DNA of 64,000 bases, from contig NZ_JMEX01000005.1 of NCBI RefSeq assembly GCF_000760735.1, positions 936,829 to 1,000,828 of the forward strand. Reading direction: 5' to 3'. Source of the stretch: Rhodococcoides fascians A44A (lineage in GTDB: Bacteria > Actinomycetota > Actinomycetes > Mycobacteriales > Mycobacteriaceae). Every line of letters starts with the position of its first letter. The first letter of the stretch is position 1. Below are positions 54,741 through 64,000 of the stretch, one piece after another. A model generated the notes under the pieces. That model was not told where the DNA came from. It saw only the letters and a list, made by a program, of their open reading frames with translations, and made no database searches. The position numbers were made by a program, and so were the translations under genes.

Positions 54741-56147
54741 CTAGTCCAGGTCGTCGTGCCGCATGAGCTGACGAGCAGCTTCGGTGATCGATCCGGTCAG
54801 CGACGGGTACACCGAGAACGTCGCAGCGAGATCGCCCACGGACAGGTTGTTCTGCACGGCCATCGCGATCGGCAGGATCAGTTCCGATGCCGTCGGGGCG
54901 ACGACGACGCCGCCGATGACCACACCCGTCGCGGGGCGGCAGAAGATCTTGACGAAACCACGCTTGAGGCCGGACATCTTGGCCCGCGGATTGGTTGCCA
55001 GGGGAAGCATGACGGTCCGGGCCGGCACCTCACCCTTGTCGATCGAGGACTGACTGACGCCCACCGACGCGATCTCGGGACGCGTGAACACCGCCGAGGC
55101 AACGGTTTTCAGCTTGATCGGCGTGACGCCCTCACCGAGAGCGTGGTACATCGCGATGCGGCCCTGCATCGCCGCGACCGAGGCCAGAGGCAGCAATCCG
55201 GTGCAGTCGCCTGCGGCGTAGATACCGGCCACGGACGTACGAGAGACGCGGTCGACGCGCAGGTAACCACCCTTGTCGAGCTCGATCCCCACGTTCTCCA
55301 GCCCCAGCCCGGAGGTGTTGGGAACCGAACCGACCGTCATCAGAGCGTGGGATCCCTCGACCGTGCGTCCGTCGGCCAGTTTCACGATGACACCGTTGTC
55401 GGTGCGCTCCACCGAATCCGCGCGGGCATGCTTGACGAGGGTGACGCCCCTCTCGTTGAACGCGTCCTCGAGCACCAGCGCTGCATCCTCGTCCTCGTGC
55501 GGCAACACACGATCACGGCTGGACACGGCGGTGACCTTCACGCCCATCTCCGTGTACGCCGAGACGAACTCGGCACCGGTCACACCGGAGCCGACGACGA
55601 TGAGGTGCTCGGGAAGTGCATCGAGATCGTAGAGCTGACGCCAATTGAGAATGCGCTCACCGTCGGGCTCGGCGCCCTTCAGGATGCGCGGGCTCGCCCC
55701 CGTCGAGATGAGTACGACGTCGGCGTCGAGGATCCGCTCGGACCCGTCGGCGAGCGTCGCGCGAATCTGATGCGCGGCCATTCCCACCTTCGAGTCGATC
55801 AGCTCACCTCGACCCGAGATGAGCTCGACGCCCACCGATCGCACACGGGCGGCGATGTCCGCGGACTGCGCCTGCGCGAGCGACTTCACACGCTCGTGGA
55901 TCTGCGGCAGAGCGATCGCCGCCTGCGACGGGTCGAGGGCGATGCCGAGATCGCTCGCGCGCCGCATCTCCGTTCTGATGCCGGTCGACGCTATGAAGGT
56001 CTTCGACGGCACACAGTCCCACAGAACACACGCACCACCGATCCCGTCGGCGTCGACGAGCGTCACCGTTCCCCCGTGCTGCGCCGCCACCAGTGCTGCC
56101 TCGTACCCAGCGGGTCCGCCACCGATGATCACGATCCGCGTCGTCAT
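54741..56147 (-). CDS. lpdA: Lipoamide dehydrogenase-related NAD(P)H quinone reductase LpdA
   Basis: A 468-residue class I flavoprotein disulfide reductase-like enzyme. FAD motif IVIIGGGPAGYEAALVAAQ begins at residue 5; NAD(P) motif VVGSGVTGAEFVSAYTEMG and YAAGDCTGLLPL follow. The redox-loop reads GGACVLWDCVPSKT, with Cys40 and Cys45. From memory the M. tuberculosis orthologue has Ala in place of the first Cys. The C-terminal catalytic His-Glu of true Lpd is absent (VYPSLTGSITEAAR), so lipoamide activity is unlikely and quinone reduction is favoured. ATG 56147 has AGAGGA upstream. Confidence 0.88.
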   Translation of the reverse strand: MTTRIVIIGGGPAGYEAALVAAQHGGTVTLVDADGIGGACVLWDCVPSKTFIASTGIRTEMRRASDLGIALDPSQAAIALPQIHERVKSLAQAQSADIAARVRSVGVELISGRGELIDSKVGMAAHQIRATLADGSERILDADVVLISTGASPRILKGAEPDGERILNWRQLYDLDALPEHLIVVGSGVTGAEFVSAYTEMGVKVTAVSSRDRVLPHEDEDAALVLEDAFNERGVTLVKHARADSVERTDNGVIVKLADGRTVEGSHALMTVGSVPNTSGLGLENVGIELDKGGYLRVDRVSRTSVAGIYAAGDCTGLLPLASVAAMQGRIAMYHALGEGVTPIKLKTVASAVFTRPEIASVGVSQSSIDKGEVPARTVMLPLATNPRAKMSGLKRGFVKIFCRPATGVVIGGVVVAPTASELILPIAMAVQNNLSVGDLAATFSVYPSLTGSITEAARQLMRHDDLD

Positions 56148-56317
56148 TGATCCTCTTTCTGAAGATTGGGGGAGCCTCGTTGCTGACATCGAGGCTATTC
56201 CAGTGACGCGCGTCATGCAGTGGTAAGGATTACTTCACTTCGCCTCGACCAGCACGAATGCCACGATCCGGGGTCGGCCCGCGACCGACCGCACGCCGAC
56301 GGTTTAGGCTGGCCGAC

Positions 56318-56779
56318 GTGCCAATCTATGCCGCCTACGGATCGAACATGCATCCGGAGCAGATGTTGCAGCGTTGCCCTCACTCCCCGCTGTCCGGAAC
56401 AGGATGGTTGCACGGGTGGCGCCTGACGTTCGGTGGCGGCGATATCGGCTGGGAAGGTGCGCTGGCCACCGTTGCACCCGATGCAGACGAGAAGGTCTTC
56501 GTCGTGCTCTACGACGTGTCGGACGAGGACGAGCAGAGCCTGGACCGGTGGGAAGGCTCGGAGCTCGGCATCCACCGCAAGGTTCGCTTGCGTGTCGACA
56601 CCGCGGACGGGCCGGTGCTCGCGTGGCTCTATGTGCTGGACGCCTACGAGGGAGGTCTGCCGTCCGCGCGCTACCTCGGGGTCATGGCCGAGGCAGCGGA
56701 GATCGCCGGGGCGCCCGCCGAGTACGTCCGAGACCTCCGCACGCGCAACAGCAGGAACGTCGGACCCGGCACCCCCTAG
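56318..56779 (+). CDS. Gamma-glutamylcyclotransferase-fold protein
   Basis: A 153-residue GGCT/AIG2-like protein. YAAYGSNMHP at residues 4-13 is the substrate-loop signature (YGSN). FVVLYDVSDEDEQSLDRWEG (positions 67-86) supplies the catalytic Glu region, and AWLYVLD and LPSARYLGVM follow. The family converts gamma-glutamyl amines to 5-oxoproline, but many bacterial members lack proven substrates. It starts with GTG 56318 and matches the position of Rv3304. It is divergent from lpdA and convergent with the amidohydrolase. Confidence 0.85.
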   Translation: MPIYAAYGSNMHPEQMLQRCPHSPLSGTGWLHGWRLTFGGGDIGWEGALATVAPDADEKVFVVLYDVSDEDEQSLDRWEGSELGIHRKVRLRVDTADGPVLAWLYVLDAYEGGLPSARYLGVMAEAAEIAGAPAEYVRDLRTRNSRNVGPGTP

Positions 56780-56785
56780 CTCACG

Positions 56786-57964
56786 TCAGTGGGGGTCGAG
56801 GGCGATACCGGTCAGTACCTTGACGCCCACCCCGAGAGCGCGCTCGTCCAGGTCGAACGTCGGTTGGTGAATGTCGAGCTGGGGTCCGGAGCCGGACCAC
56901 ACTCCCAGCCTGGCCATGGCACCCGGAATATCTTCCAGATACCAGGAGAAATCCTCGCCTCCGCCGGATTGAGGCGTGTCCGCGAGCGCCGTCGGCCCGA
57001 GCCTGCGGATGGCGTTCTCGAACGTTCGCGTCACCTCGGGTCCGTTGACCACGGGCGGAACCCCGCGCCGGTAGTTCAGTTCGAATCGGACGCCCGTCGG
57101 GGCGAGCAAGCCCGCGACGATTTCCGTCACCAGTGGCTCGAGAAGTGCCCAGGTCTCGTGATCGCCGGTACGGACGGTTCCGGTGAGCATGCCTGTCTGC
57201 GGGATCGCGTTCGGTGCCTGACCCGCGACAACTGCGCCCCACACCATCACCGTGCTGGTCCGCGGGTCGATCCGCCTGCTGAGCATGCCGGGCAAGCCGG
57301 TGATCACGGTTCCGAGTGCGTGCACCAGATCCGCCGTCAGATGCGGGCGGGACGTATGACCGCCCGGGGAGTCCAGGCGTAGTTCGACGGTGTCGGCCGC
57401 GGACGTGATGGCGCCGACGCGCACTCCCACCTTGCCGACCTCGAGCCTCGGGTCGCAGTGCAGTGCGAAGATCTTGGACACACCGTCGAGACCGCCGGCG
57501 GCGACCACGTCGAGGGCACCACCGGGCATGACTTCCTCGGCGGGCTGGAAAATGAGCCTGATCCCGAACGGCAGGTCCGGCAGCGACGCCAACGCCAGCG
57601 CCGTGCCGAGAAGTACCGTCGTGTGGGCGTCGTGTCCGCAGGCGTGGGACACACCGGGGACCGTCGAGCTGTACGACGCGCCCGTGAATTCCTGCAGCGG
57701 CAACGCATCCATGTCCGCGCGCAGCGCGACGCGAGGGCCGTTGGGTCCGATGTCGCACGTCAGTCCCGTTCCGCCCGGCAACAATTTCGGGCTCAGGCCG
57801 GCGGCTTCGAGTTTCTGGACGACGAACGCAGTGGTGGCGAACTCCTGGCGAGCGAGCTCGGGGTTGGCGTGAATGTGACGACGCCACTCCGACAGCTCGT
57901 CGGTGTGGTCGAGGATCCATTTGTCGACGAGGGCGAACCGATCGTCGGTCGACGCGATCGTCAT
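56786..57964 (-). CDS. M20D family amidohydrolase (AmiA-like)
   Basis: A 392-residue metal-dependent amidohydrolase of the hippurate/IAA-amino acid hydrolase type. Metal ligands are in SHACGHDAHTTVLLG near residue 107 and in PAEEVMPGG, with LHCDPRL and the late GGGEDFSWYLE. WRRHIHANPEL at the N-terminus is the family opening. The ATG overlaps the stop of the following amidohydrolase (ATGA), so the two are cotranslated, as in amiA1-amiB1 (Rv3305c-Rv3306c). Natural substrates, probably N-acyl amino acids or peptides, are unknown. Confidence 0.88.
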   Translation of the reverse strand: MTIASTDDRFALVDKWILDHTDELSEWRRHIHANPELARQEFATTAFVVQKLEAAGLSPKLLPGGTGLTCDIGPNGPRVALRADMDALPLQEFTGASYSSTVPGVSHACGHDAHTTVLLGTALALASLPDLPFGIRLIFQPAEEVMPGGALDVVAAGGLDGVSKIFALHCDPRLEVGKVGVRVGAITSAADTVELRLDSPGGHTSRPHLTADLVHALGTVITGLPGMLSRRIDPRTSTVMVWGAVVAGQAPNAIPQTGMLTGTVRTGDHETWALLEPLVTEIVAGLLAPTGVRFELNYRRGVPPVVNGPEVTRTFENAIRRLGPTALADTPQSGGGEDFSWYLEDIPGAMARLGVWSGSGPQLDIHQPTFDLDERALGVGVKVLTGIALDPH

Positions 57965-59130
57965 CTGCTCGCCCGCGCTTCCGCGCCGTCGAGCAGGCGA
58001 TCGCGCACAGCCGGGTCCTGTGCCGCGCGCACTGCTGTTCGCGCGAGCAACCGCGCTCCGTCGAGCACCGCGGTATCCGCCGACTTGGTGATGCAGGCTG
58101 CCGCGAACTCCGGTTGATGCGTCACCGCACCTGCCGAATCCAAGCCTATGACCGGGTGGATCCCCGGCAGAACGTTCGTCACATTTCCCATGTCGGTGCT
58201 GCCCAGTGGGCGGAATCCTTCCAGTTCGGGTGCCAATGGTGAACGACCGATCGCTTCGGCCTCGCGCCGGAACTGCGCGACCAGCCACGGGTCGGGGGTC
58301 AGTTCCTCGTACGTCGGTGACACGGTGCGGATCTCGTGAGTACAGCCTGTGGCGACAGCCCCCGCTTCGAAGCAGCCGAACGCTTTGCGCGTCAGAGCCG
58401 CAAGCGATTCCGACGACGTCGCCCGCAGGTAGTACAGAAGCTCGGCATGGCCGGGAACGATGTTGGGCGCCAGCCCACCGTCGCCGACGATCCCGTGCAG
58501 TTGCTGTCCCGGCGACAGGTGTTGGCGCAGAAGGCCGACGGCGACCTGCGCGACGGTGACGGCGTCACCGGCGTTGATTCCCCACTCCGGGGCAGCCGAC
58601 GCGTGTGCCGCGCGCCCGGTGTACGTCACCGCGACGTCCGACAACGCCAACGATGTCGCCCCGACGATGTCGAACGGGCCGGGATGCACCATCAGCGCCG
58701 CACCGACACCGTCGAAGACCCCGCGTTCGAGCATCAGCACCTTGCCGCCGCCGCTCTCCTCGGCGGGAGTGCCGAGAAGACGCACGGTGATGCCGAGGCT
58801 GTCGGCGAGCGGGGCAAGAGCCACCGCTGCACCCGCAGCGGCTGCGGCGATGATGTTGTGTCCGCACGCATGGCCGATCTCCGGTAGTGCGTCGTACTCC
58901 GCGCAGATGCCGATGACCAAATCTCCGCTACCGAACGTCGCCGTGAATGCGGTGGGAAGATCGGCCACACCGCGTTCGATCTCGAAATCGTGGGCGGCGA
59001 GTAGATCGGTCAGTTTGGCGACACTTCGATGCTCCTCGAACGCGAGCTCGGGCTCGGAATGAATCGAGTGCGACAGCGCGAGCAGCTCTGGTGCGGCGCG
59101 GTGGACACCGCTGTCGGTCTCATCGATCAC
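57961..59130 (-). CDS. M20 family amidohydrolase (AmiB-like)
   Basis: A 389-residue paralogue of the previous gene in the PaaJ/AbgB-like M20 subgroup. SIHSEPELAFEEH near residue 22, IGHACGHNIIAAA with metal His and Cys near 88, PAEESGGGKVLM near 120 and GSTDMGNVTNVLPG near 314 are in order. AbgB relatives hydrolyse p-aminobenzoyl-glutamate, but that cannot be assumed. It starts 15 bp after the enoyl-CoA hydratase stop, so three genes form an operon. Confidence 0.87.
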   Translation of the reverse strand: MIDETDSGVHRAAPELLALSHSIHSEPELAFEEHRSVAKLTDLLAAHDFEIERGVADLPTAFTATFGSGDLVIGICAEYDALPEIGHACGHNIIAAAAAGAAVALAPLADSLGITVRLLGTPAEESGGGKVLMLERGVFDGVGAALMVHPGPFDIVGATSLALSDVAVTYTGRAAHASAAPEWGINAGDAVTVAQVAVGLLRQHLSPGQQLHGIVGDGGLAPNIVPGHAELLYYLRATSSESLAALTRKAFGCFEAGAVATGCTHEIRTVSPTYEELTPDPWLVAQFRREAEAIGRSPLAPELEGFRPLGSTDMGNVTNVLPGIHPVIGLDSAGAVTHQPEFAAACITKSADTAVLDGARLLARTAVRAAQDPAVRDRLLDGAEARASR

Positions 59131-59145
59131 CGCACCAGTCTGTCA

Positions 59146-59853
59146 CTACTGGTTTCCGAAGCTGAAGTTGCTCTCACCGGTCGGAATGTTCAACGCTGCG
59201 AGGACGTCGGCGTGGATCCCTGCCTTGATCCCCGCCAGGTTCTTCCCCCGCGTGCTCGTCGACGCGGCGGCCCGCTCGACAGCAGCGACCAGCACCTGAT
59301 CCTCGTCGACGGCGGCGTCGGCGATCCCCGCCGCGACCGCGTCCGCACCTCCGTAGCGGCGTCCTGTCGTCATGGCCTCGACCGCGGTCTGCTTCGGCAA
59401 CCGGCCGTTGACGAGGGCGGACATGCCCACCGTGAACGGCATGTTCAGGTTCACCTCCGGAAGGCAGTAGAACCCTCGGTCGGCCCGCACGATCCGAAAA
59501 TCATGCGCGGTGGCCAACATGGCACCTGCGCCGAACGCATGGCCCTGCACCGCGGCGATCGTCGTCATCGGAAAGGTCAACAGCCGTGTGTAGAGCGTGT
59601 GGACGCGGTCGAGGTAGGACGTGATCTTGTCGAGGTTGGCGAACAGCCAGTCGGTGTCGAGTCCGTTGGTGAAGAACTTGCCGGTCGCCGTCGTCACCAG
59701 CGCCGCCGGGCCTTCCACGGCCTCCACCTCGTCGAGCAGTGCGTGCACACGGTCGATCCAGTCGGGATGGAAGCGGTTCTCGTTGTTCTCGGGACCGTCC
59801 TGGTCGCCGAGGAAGAGAATGTGGACGTCACCGTTGCGCTCGAGATATGGCAT
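59146..59853 (-). CDS. Enoyl-CoA hydratase/isomerase family protein
   Basis: A 235-residue crotonase-fold protein. The oxyanion hole is suggested by TGKFFTNGLDTDW near residue 57 and HAFGAGAMLATAHDFRIVR near 104. The second catalytic Glu of true hydratases is not clear: LPEVNLNMPF near 129 holds one Glu, as in delta3,delta2-enoyl-CoA isomerases. It lacks the usual C-terminal trimerisation helix, so it is a short member. It begins the operon with the two amidohydrolases. Confidence 0.82.
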   Translation of the reverse strand: MPYLERNGDVHILFLGDQDGPENNENRFHPDWIDRVHALLDEVEAVEGPAALVTTATGKFFTNGLDTDWLFANLDKITSYLDRVHTLYTRLLTFPMTTIAAVQGHAFGAGAMLATAHDFRIVRADRGFYCLPEVNLNMPFTVGMSALVNGRLPKQTAVEAMTTGRRYGGADAVAAGIADAAVDEDQVLVAAVERAAASTSTRGKNLAGIKAGIHADVLAALNIPTGESNFSFGNQ

Positions 59854-59927
59854 GCGGCAATCCTACCCATCGGTAACATGCGATGGTCCAAGAACCACGG
59901 GACACCCATCTCCTAGGGTGGTCAACC

Positions 59928-60761
59928 GTGGGAACTTCTGACTCGAACTCCAGCACTGCAGACCCGACGGTCGACCCGGCCGGTGCCGCCGCCGGCGCTG
60001 CGCAGGCCATCGCCGACGCGACCGGTGTCGCCTCGCACTCGGTCGCGATCGTGCTCGGCTCCGGGTGGCAGGCCGCAGCCGACCGATTCGGCGCACCGAC
60101 CGCCACGGTGTCGATGAGCGACCTCCCCGGGTTCGCCCCGCCGTCGGCGTCCGGGCACTCGGGCACCATCACATCCGTGAAGGTCGGAGACACCGACACC
60201 CTGCTGCTGCAGGGACGCACCCATGCGTACGAGGGCCACGAGCTCCGCCGTGTAGTCCACCCGATTCGCACGGCCATCGCGACGGGTGTCGGCACGGTGG
60301 TTCTCACCAACGCCGCGGGCGGAATCCGCGAGGGCATGAGCGTCGGACAGCCCGTGCTGATCTCCGATCACCTGAATCTGACGGCGCGATCCCCACTGAT
60401 CGGGGCAGAGTTCGTCGACCTCGTCGATGCCTACTCGCCCGAGCTGCGTGCCCTGGCCCAGGACATCGATCCGACCTTGGAGGAGGGTGTCTACGCGGGC
60501 CTGCCAGGGCCGCACTACGAGACTCCTGCCGAGATCAGGATGCTGCGAGCGCTCGGTGCGGACCTGGTCGGTATGTCGACGGTGCACGAGACCATCGCCG
60601 CACGTGCGCTGGGCGCCCGTGTCCTCGGCGTGTCCCTCGTGACCAACCTTGCAGCCGGAATGACCGGCGAGCACCTCGATCACAAGGAAGTACTGGAAGC
60701 CGGGAAGGCGTCGGCGGAGCGGATGGGCGAGCTGCTGCACCGCCTGGTCGGCGCACTGTGA
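59928..60761 (+). CDS. Purine nucleoside phosphorylase (class I, trimeric)
   Basis: A 277-residue PNP that cleaves inosine or guanosine with phosphate to base plus ribose-1-phosphate. [54 protein letters not shown] and [11 protein letters not shown] appear in family order. GTG 59928 after AGGGTGG is preferred to an in-frame ATG at 59883. It corresponds to Rv3307 (deoD/punA). The stop overlaps the GTG of pmmB (GTGA), linking salvage of the ribose moiety with phosphosugar mutase activity. Released hypoxanthine can feed xanthine dehydrogenase. Confidence 0.93.
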   Translation: MGTSDSNSSTADPTVDPAGAAAGAAQAIADATGVASHSVAIVLGSGWQAAADRFGAPTATVSMSDLPGFAPPSASGHSGTITSVKVGDTDTLLLQGRTHAYEGHELRRVVHPIRTAIATGVGTVVLTNAAGGIREGMSVGQPVLISDHLNLTARSPLIGAEFVDLVDAYSPELRALAQDIDPTLEEGVYAGLPGPHYETPAEIRMLRALGADLVGMSTVHETIAARALGARVLGVSLVTNLAAGMTGEHLDHKEVLEAGKASAERMGELLHRLVGAL

Positions 60762-62359
60762 CCTCCGACCTTCAGGCGCAGGTCGCGGCGTGGATCGCCG
60801 CCGATCCCGACCCTGCCACCCGAGAAGAGCTGGCCGAGCTCCCGGAAAGCGAACTCGCGGAACGATTCTCGGCACCACTGAGTTTCGGCACTGCAGGACT
60901 GCGAGGCGCAGTGCGTGCAGGCCCCAACGGCATGAACGTCGCGGTCGTCACCCGCACGTCCGCCGGAATCGCAGCGTGGCTGCACAAGCAGAAGCTCGAC
61001 GGAAGCACGGTCGTCGTCGGCCGCGATGCGCGACACGGTTCCGATGCCTTCGCAACGGCAGCCGCCGAGGTTTTCGCAGCACAGGGCTTCGACGTCGTCC
61101 TGCTCCCCCGACCACTGCCGACACCCGTCCTCGCGTTCGCCGTGCGAGCCCTGAACGCCGAGTTGGGCGTCCAGATCACGGCGTCGCACAATCCCGCCGC
61201 GGACAACGGATACAAGGTGTACCTCGGTGGAGGCGCGCAGTTGGTTCCGCCCGCAGACAAAGAGATCGAGGCGGAGATCGCCGCAGTCGGTCCCGCCGCC
61301 GACGTCCCACGAACCATCGTCTTCTCCGGTGGCTCCGACGTCACCGCACGCTACCTCGACACGATTGCGCCCCTGGCACGTTCGACCGAACGCGGCATCC
61401 GCATCGCACTGACGCCGATGCACGGCGTCGGCGGCGAGGTCGCGGTCGCAGCGTTACGCAGCGCCGGATTCCGCGACATCTCATTCGTGACAAGCCAATT
61501 CGACCCAGACCCCGAGTTTCCGACGGTGGACTTCCCCAACCCGGAGGAGCCTGGCGCCGCCGACGCCGTGCTCGCGCTGGCCCACGAGATCGAGGCAGAT
61601 CTGGCGATCGCGTTGGATCCGGACGCGGATCGCTGCGCGATCGGTGTCCCGGGCCTCGACGGGTGGCGCATGCTCAGCGGTGACGAGACCGGTGCACTGC
61701 TCGCGGAGCACATCCTGAGCAACGCACCTCCGAACTCGTTGGTGGCCAACACCATCGTCTCCTCGCAGTTGCTGTCGAAACTTGCACCGGCCCGGGGTGC
61801 GCGCTACGCACGAACCCTCACCGGATTCAAGTGGCTCGTCCGTGCGGGTGACGGCCTGGTGTACGCCTACGAGGAAGCGATCGGGCACTGCGTCGACCCA
61901 CAGTCGGTCAATGACAAGGACGGAATCTCCGCTGCCGTGATGCTGGCAGATCTCGTTGCGACGCTGAAGCAGAACGGACGCACGCTCCTGGACGCTCTCG
62001 ACGATCTCGCCGTCGAGTTCGGAGTGCACGCGGGCGCACAGGTGTCCAAGCGAGTCGAGGACACCGATCGGATCACCCGGATGATGGCGGATCTGAGGCA
62101 CGCTCCACCGACCGACTTGGGCCCTCGCCCACTCACCGTCACGGATTATCTGCAGAATGCAGGCGCGCTGCGCACCGACGCGGTGGAGCTCGCCGGACAA
62201 GGCGTACGCATCATCGTCAGGCCGTCCGGGACGGAGCCCAAAGTGAAGGCGTACCTCGAGGTCGTCGAACCCGTGGACTCCCGCGAGGGACTGGCGGACG
62301 CACGAGTCCGGGCGCAGGCGGCGCTCGACGAACTGAGGGCCTTCGCGCAGGACCTGTGA
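60758..62359 (+). CDS. pmmB: Phosphomannomutase/phosphopentomutase-type alpha-D-phosphohexomutase
   Basis: A 533-residue phosphohexomutase. [20 protein letters not shown] near residue 42, the phosphoserine loop [15 protein letters not shown] near 145, the metal loop [10 protein letters not shown] near 288, and the C-terminal phosphate loop [14 protein letters not shown] (492-505) are all intact. It interconverts 1- and 6- (or 5-) phosphates of mannose, glucose or ribose. The tight coupling to PNP suggests that ribose-1-phosphate may be a substrate as well. GTG 60758 overlaps the PNP stop. Confidence 0.92.
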   Translation: MTSDLQAQVAAWIAADPDPATREELAELPESELAERFSAPLSFGTAGLRGAVRAGPNGMNVAVVTRTSAGIAAWLHKQKLDGSTVVVGRDARHGSDAFATAAAEVFAAQGFDVVLLPRPLPTPVLAFAVRALNAELGVQITASHNPAADNGYKVYLGGGAQLVPPADKEIEAEIAAVGPAADVPRTIVFSGGSDVTARYLDTIAPLARSTERGIRIALTPMHGVGGEVAVAALRSAGFRDISFVTSQFDPDPEFPTVDFPNPEEPGAADAVLALAHEIEADLAIALDPDADRCAIGVPGLDGWRMLSGDETGALLAEHILSNAPPNSLVANTIVSSQLLSKLAPARGARYARTLTGFKWLVRAGDGLVYAYEEAIGHCVDPQSVNDKDGISAAVMLADLVATLKQNGRTLLDALDDLAVEFGVHAGAQVSKRVEDTDRITRMMADLRHAPPTDLGPRPLTVTDYLQNAGALRTDAVELAGQGVRIIVRPSGTEPKVKAYLEVVEPVDSREGLADARVRAQAALDELRAFAQDL

Positions 62360-62360
62360 C

Positions 62361-63230
62361 CTAGAACAGTGCGGTCTGGACGGCGGGAAGGTCGGACGTG
62401 TAGTCCCCGAACCTGATTCGGCGCCCTTTCAGCGCGTGCAGATCCACCACGTACGACGTCTCGTCGGCAGCGTCTCGTCCCGTGGTCGACGTGGTGATGT
62501 CCACGATGGCCGTTTGACCGATGCAGGCATTCACGGTGAATCCGTGCGGGCCGCTCGTGAGGTCGCCGGGGTAGGCGAGCCGGTTGCCGGAGGCAAGGTC
62601 GCGGAACCCTGCCACCTCCCAGGATTCGGTGACGACGCGATACCCGGGGTCGTCGGACACCGGAGCGAGGTCCTCGCGCACCGTCGTCGCCAGTGACGCC
62701 GTCGCAGCACCCAACCGTGCAGTGTCGACGGGGAGGGCCAGGGCCGCGGCCTTCGCCGACGACCGGACGGCTTGGCGTACCTGGAGTCGCTCGGTGACGC
62801 GATCTTCGAGCACCCGTACGATCTTGCCGTCGTCGGCCCGCGCCACGTACTCGGCGCAGACCGCTCCCTGCTCGGCGAGCCTGCCCCATTTCCTGGTATC
62901 CGCTGCGGTACCGACCTTGTGCACTCCGCCCGCGAACGTCGCGATGTACAACCAATGCGGTTGCATCACATGAGGTTCGAGATCCTTCGACACGAATCCT
63001 CCGCGGTGGACGGTGTGCACGAACCGGAACGGATCCTTCGACTCGCACTCCTCGCACTGACTACCGCTGTCCACGGGACGCTGATCGGGGCACGGTACAT
63101 ATCCGGGCGCCGCCCCGAACGCCACACGCCCGGTGCACCAGCGCTGGGCACCGAGCGCGTGGAACCCGAGATGCCCGCCGCGCAGATCGACCGTTCTCAC
63201 CTCACGCGACTCGACGTCCAGCACACGCAA
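62361..63230 (-). CDS. DUF2797 family protein
   Basis: At least 289 residues from a TTG at 63230. A Cys cluster (RCTG-like WCTGRV, then CPDQ, CEEC) at about residues 32-62 fits a zinc site. HWLYIATFAGGVHKVGTAAD (cut at FAGG) resembles the GIY-YIG-like DUF2797 core, and the rest is conserved in actinobacteria. The frame stays open upstream and reads LVLGVTWPAQEGDPRL, which matches the usual N-terminus of the family, so translation may begin earlier, at a non-AUG codon near 63287. There it would overlap the upp stop. Function is unknown. Confidence 0.72.
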   Translation of the reverse strand: MRVLDVESREVRTVDLRGGHLGFHALGAQRWCTGRVAFGAAPGYVPCPDQRPVDSGSQCEECESKDPFRFVHTVHRGGFVSKDLEPHVMQPHWLYIATFAGGVHKVGTAADTRKWGRLAEQGAVCAEYVARADDGKIVRVLEDRVTERLQVRQAVRSSAKAAALALPVDTARLGAATASLATTVREDLAPVSDDPGYRVVTESWEVAGFRDLASGNRLAYPGDLTSGPHGFTVNACIGQTAIVDITTSTTGRDAADETSYVVDLHALKGRRIRFGDYTSDLPAVQTALF

Positions 63231-63283
63231 CCGAGGGTCACCCTCCTGCGCGGGCCAGGTGACCCCGAGGACCAGCGAGACGC

Positions 63284-63907
63284 TCAGCGTGGACCGAACT
63301 GACGGTCACCGGCGTCGCCGAGCCCGGGAACGATGAAGGCATCCTCGTTCAGACCGTCGTCGATGCTCGCGGCGACCAGTCGCACCGGCAGTCCCGACGC
63401 CTCCAACGCCGCCACGCCCTCCGGTGCGGCAACGACGCAGATGCACGTCACATCCGCTGCACCCCGCTCGACGAGCAATTCGATCGTGTGAACCATGGAC
63501 CCGCCGGTCGCCAGCATGGGATCGAGCACGTACACGGGCGTCGTCGACAGGTCGTCGGGCAGCGATTCCATGTACGGCACCGGCTGGTGCGTCTGCTCGT
63601 CACGCGCCATCCCGACGAAGCCGACACGCGACTGCGGGATGAGACCGCTCGCTTTCTCGACCATCCCCAGTCCTGCGCGGAGGACGGGAACCAGCAGTGG
63701 CGGCTTGCTCAGCCGCGTGCCACTGGTGACGGCGACCGGAGTCTTGACGTCGAACGTCTCGATCGCCGCGTCGCGGGTGGCTTCGTAGACCAACATGTGG
63801 GTGAGTTGGCGAAGGGCGGAGCGGAAGGTTGCGTTGTCGCTGCGCTCGTCGCGCATCCTCGTGAGCAGTGCTGCGGCCAGTGGATGTTCGACCACGTGAG
63901 TTTCCAT
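63284..63907 (-). CDS. upp: Uracil phosphoribosyltransferase
   Basis: A 207-residue UPRT converting uracil and PRPP to UMP. TKP-like [18 protein letters not shown] near residue 67, [14 protein letters not shown] near 93, the PRPP loop [12 protein letters not shown] near 122 and the uracil-binding [16 protein letters not shown] [15 protein letters not shown] tail are intact. ATG 63907 matches the start of mycobacterial Upp; the upstream in-frame codons give an unrelated leader. Bases 63908-64000 hold its promoter and no supportable gene. DUF2797 follows directly on the same strand. Confidence 0.94.
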   Translation of the reverse strand: METHVVEHPLAAALLTRMRDERSDNATFRSALRQLTHMLVYEATRDAAIETFDVKTPVAVTSGTRLSKPPLLVPVLRAGLGMVEKASGLIPQSRVGFVGMARDEQTHQPVPYMESLPDDLSTTPVYVLDPMLATGGSMVHTIELLVERGAADVTCICVVAAPEGVAALEASGLPVRLVAASIDDGLNEDAFIVPGLGDAGDRQFGPR

Positions 63908-64000
63908 GGATCCAAGGATAATTGTGGGAACCGATCGGCCCTCGGTTGCGTCGAAGATAAATGTAGGGATTTCCCTGCGCGGATCGAGCGGCTCCAGCAA

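Overview
This window is a high-GC actinobacterial chromosome segment, most likely from a mycolic-acid-bearing member of the Mycobacteriales close to Rhodococcus/Rhodococcoides. The evidence is the gene order. From memory of M. tuberculosis, birA-accD5-accE5-maf-sseA-sufE-accA3 at the left and lhr-nei, glpD, lpdA, a cyclotransferase, two amidohydrolases, purine phosphorylase, pmmB and upp at the right match the blocks Rv3279c-Rv3285 and Rv3296-Rv3309c. PapA-type acyltransferases and frequent GTG/TTG starts fit the same order. No rRNA, tRNA, insertion sequence, CRISPR array or prophage was seen.

Region 1 (1-17716) is the acyl-CoA carboxylase locus: biotin ligase, carboxyltransferase beta, epsilon, Maf pyrophosphatase, thiosulfate sulfurtransferase, SufE-like protein and biotin carboxylase alpha. 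An accessory island splits it. The island holds a flavodoxin, a GT-B glycosyltransferase and six HxxxD (condensation/PapA superfamily) acyltransferases. Five lie between maf and sseA and the sixth lies between the sufE-like gene and accA3. The set looks like an uncharacterised polyacylated glycolipid pathway placed beside the carboxylase that makes its extender units.

Region 2 (17754-20167) holds a DUF1707 membrane protein, a HAD dehalogenase-like enzyme and an NhaA antiporter. Region 3 (20229-31164) is an oxidative purine-catabolism module: MocA-like cytidylyltransferase, an NCS2 permease fused to a UraD-like domain that lacks its catalytic His, a separate UraD, HIU hydrolase, uricase, a PucR regulator and a two-gene xanthine dehydrogenase. 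Three tandem 36-bp hairpin repeats lie between pucR and the dehydrogenase genes.

Region 4 (31113-41054) holds a flippase-like membrane protein, an Lrp regulator, two acyl-CoA dehydrogenases, a CPBP protease and a truncated SDR. It also holds a small lipid-like locus in an AT-richer setting: a serine-palmitoyltransferase-like alpha-oxoamine synthase translationally coupled to an SDR fused to a decayed alpha/beta-hydrolase. Region 5 (41191-44548) holds a secreted glycine-zipper protein, a strong bidirectional terminator, and an NfeD-flotillin pair with a large palindrome upstream.

Region 6 (44623-64000) is housekeeping: Lhr helicase and Nei glycosylase (DNA repair), divergent glpD/glpK (glycerol use), an aminotransferase, LpdA, two M20 amidohydrolases, an enoyl-CoA hydratase, purine phosphorylase with phosphomannomutase, and uracil phosphoribosyltransferase with a DUF2797 protein.

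The strongest leads for new biology are the acyltransferase island with its own candidate operators, the SPT-like locus, and the permease-pseudo-UraD fusion.
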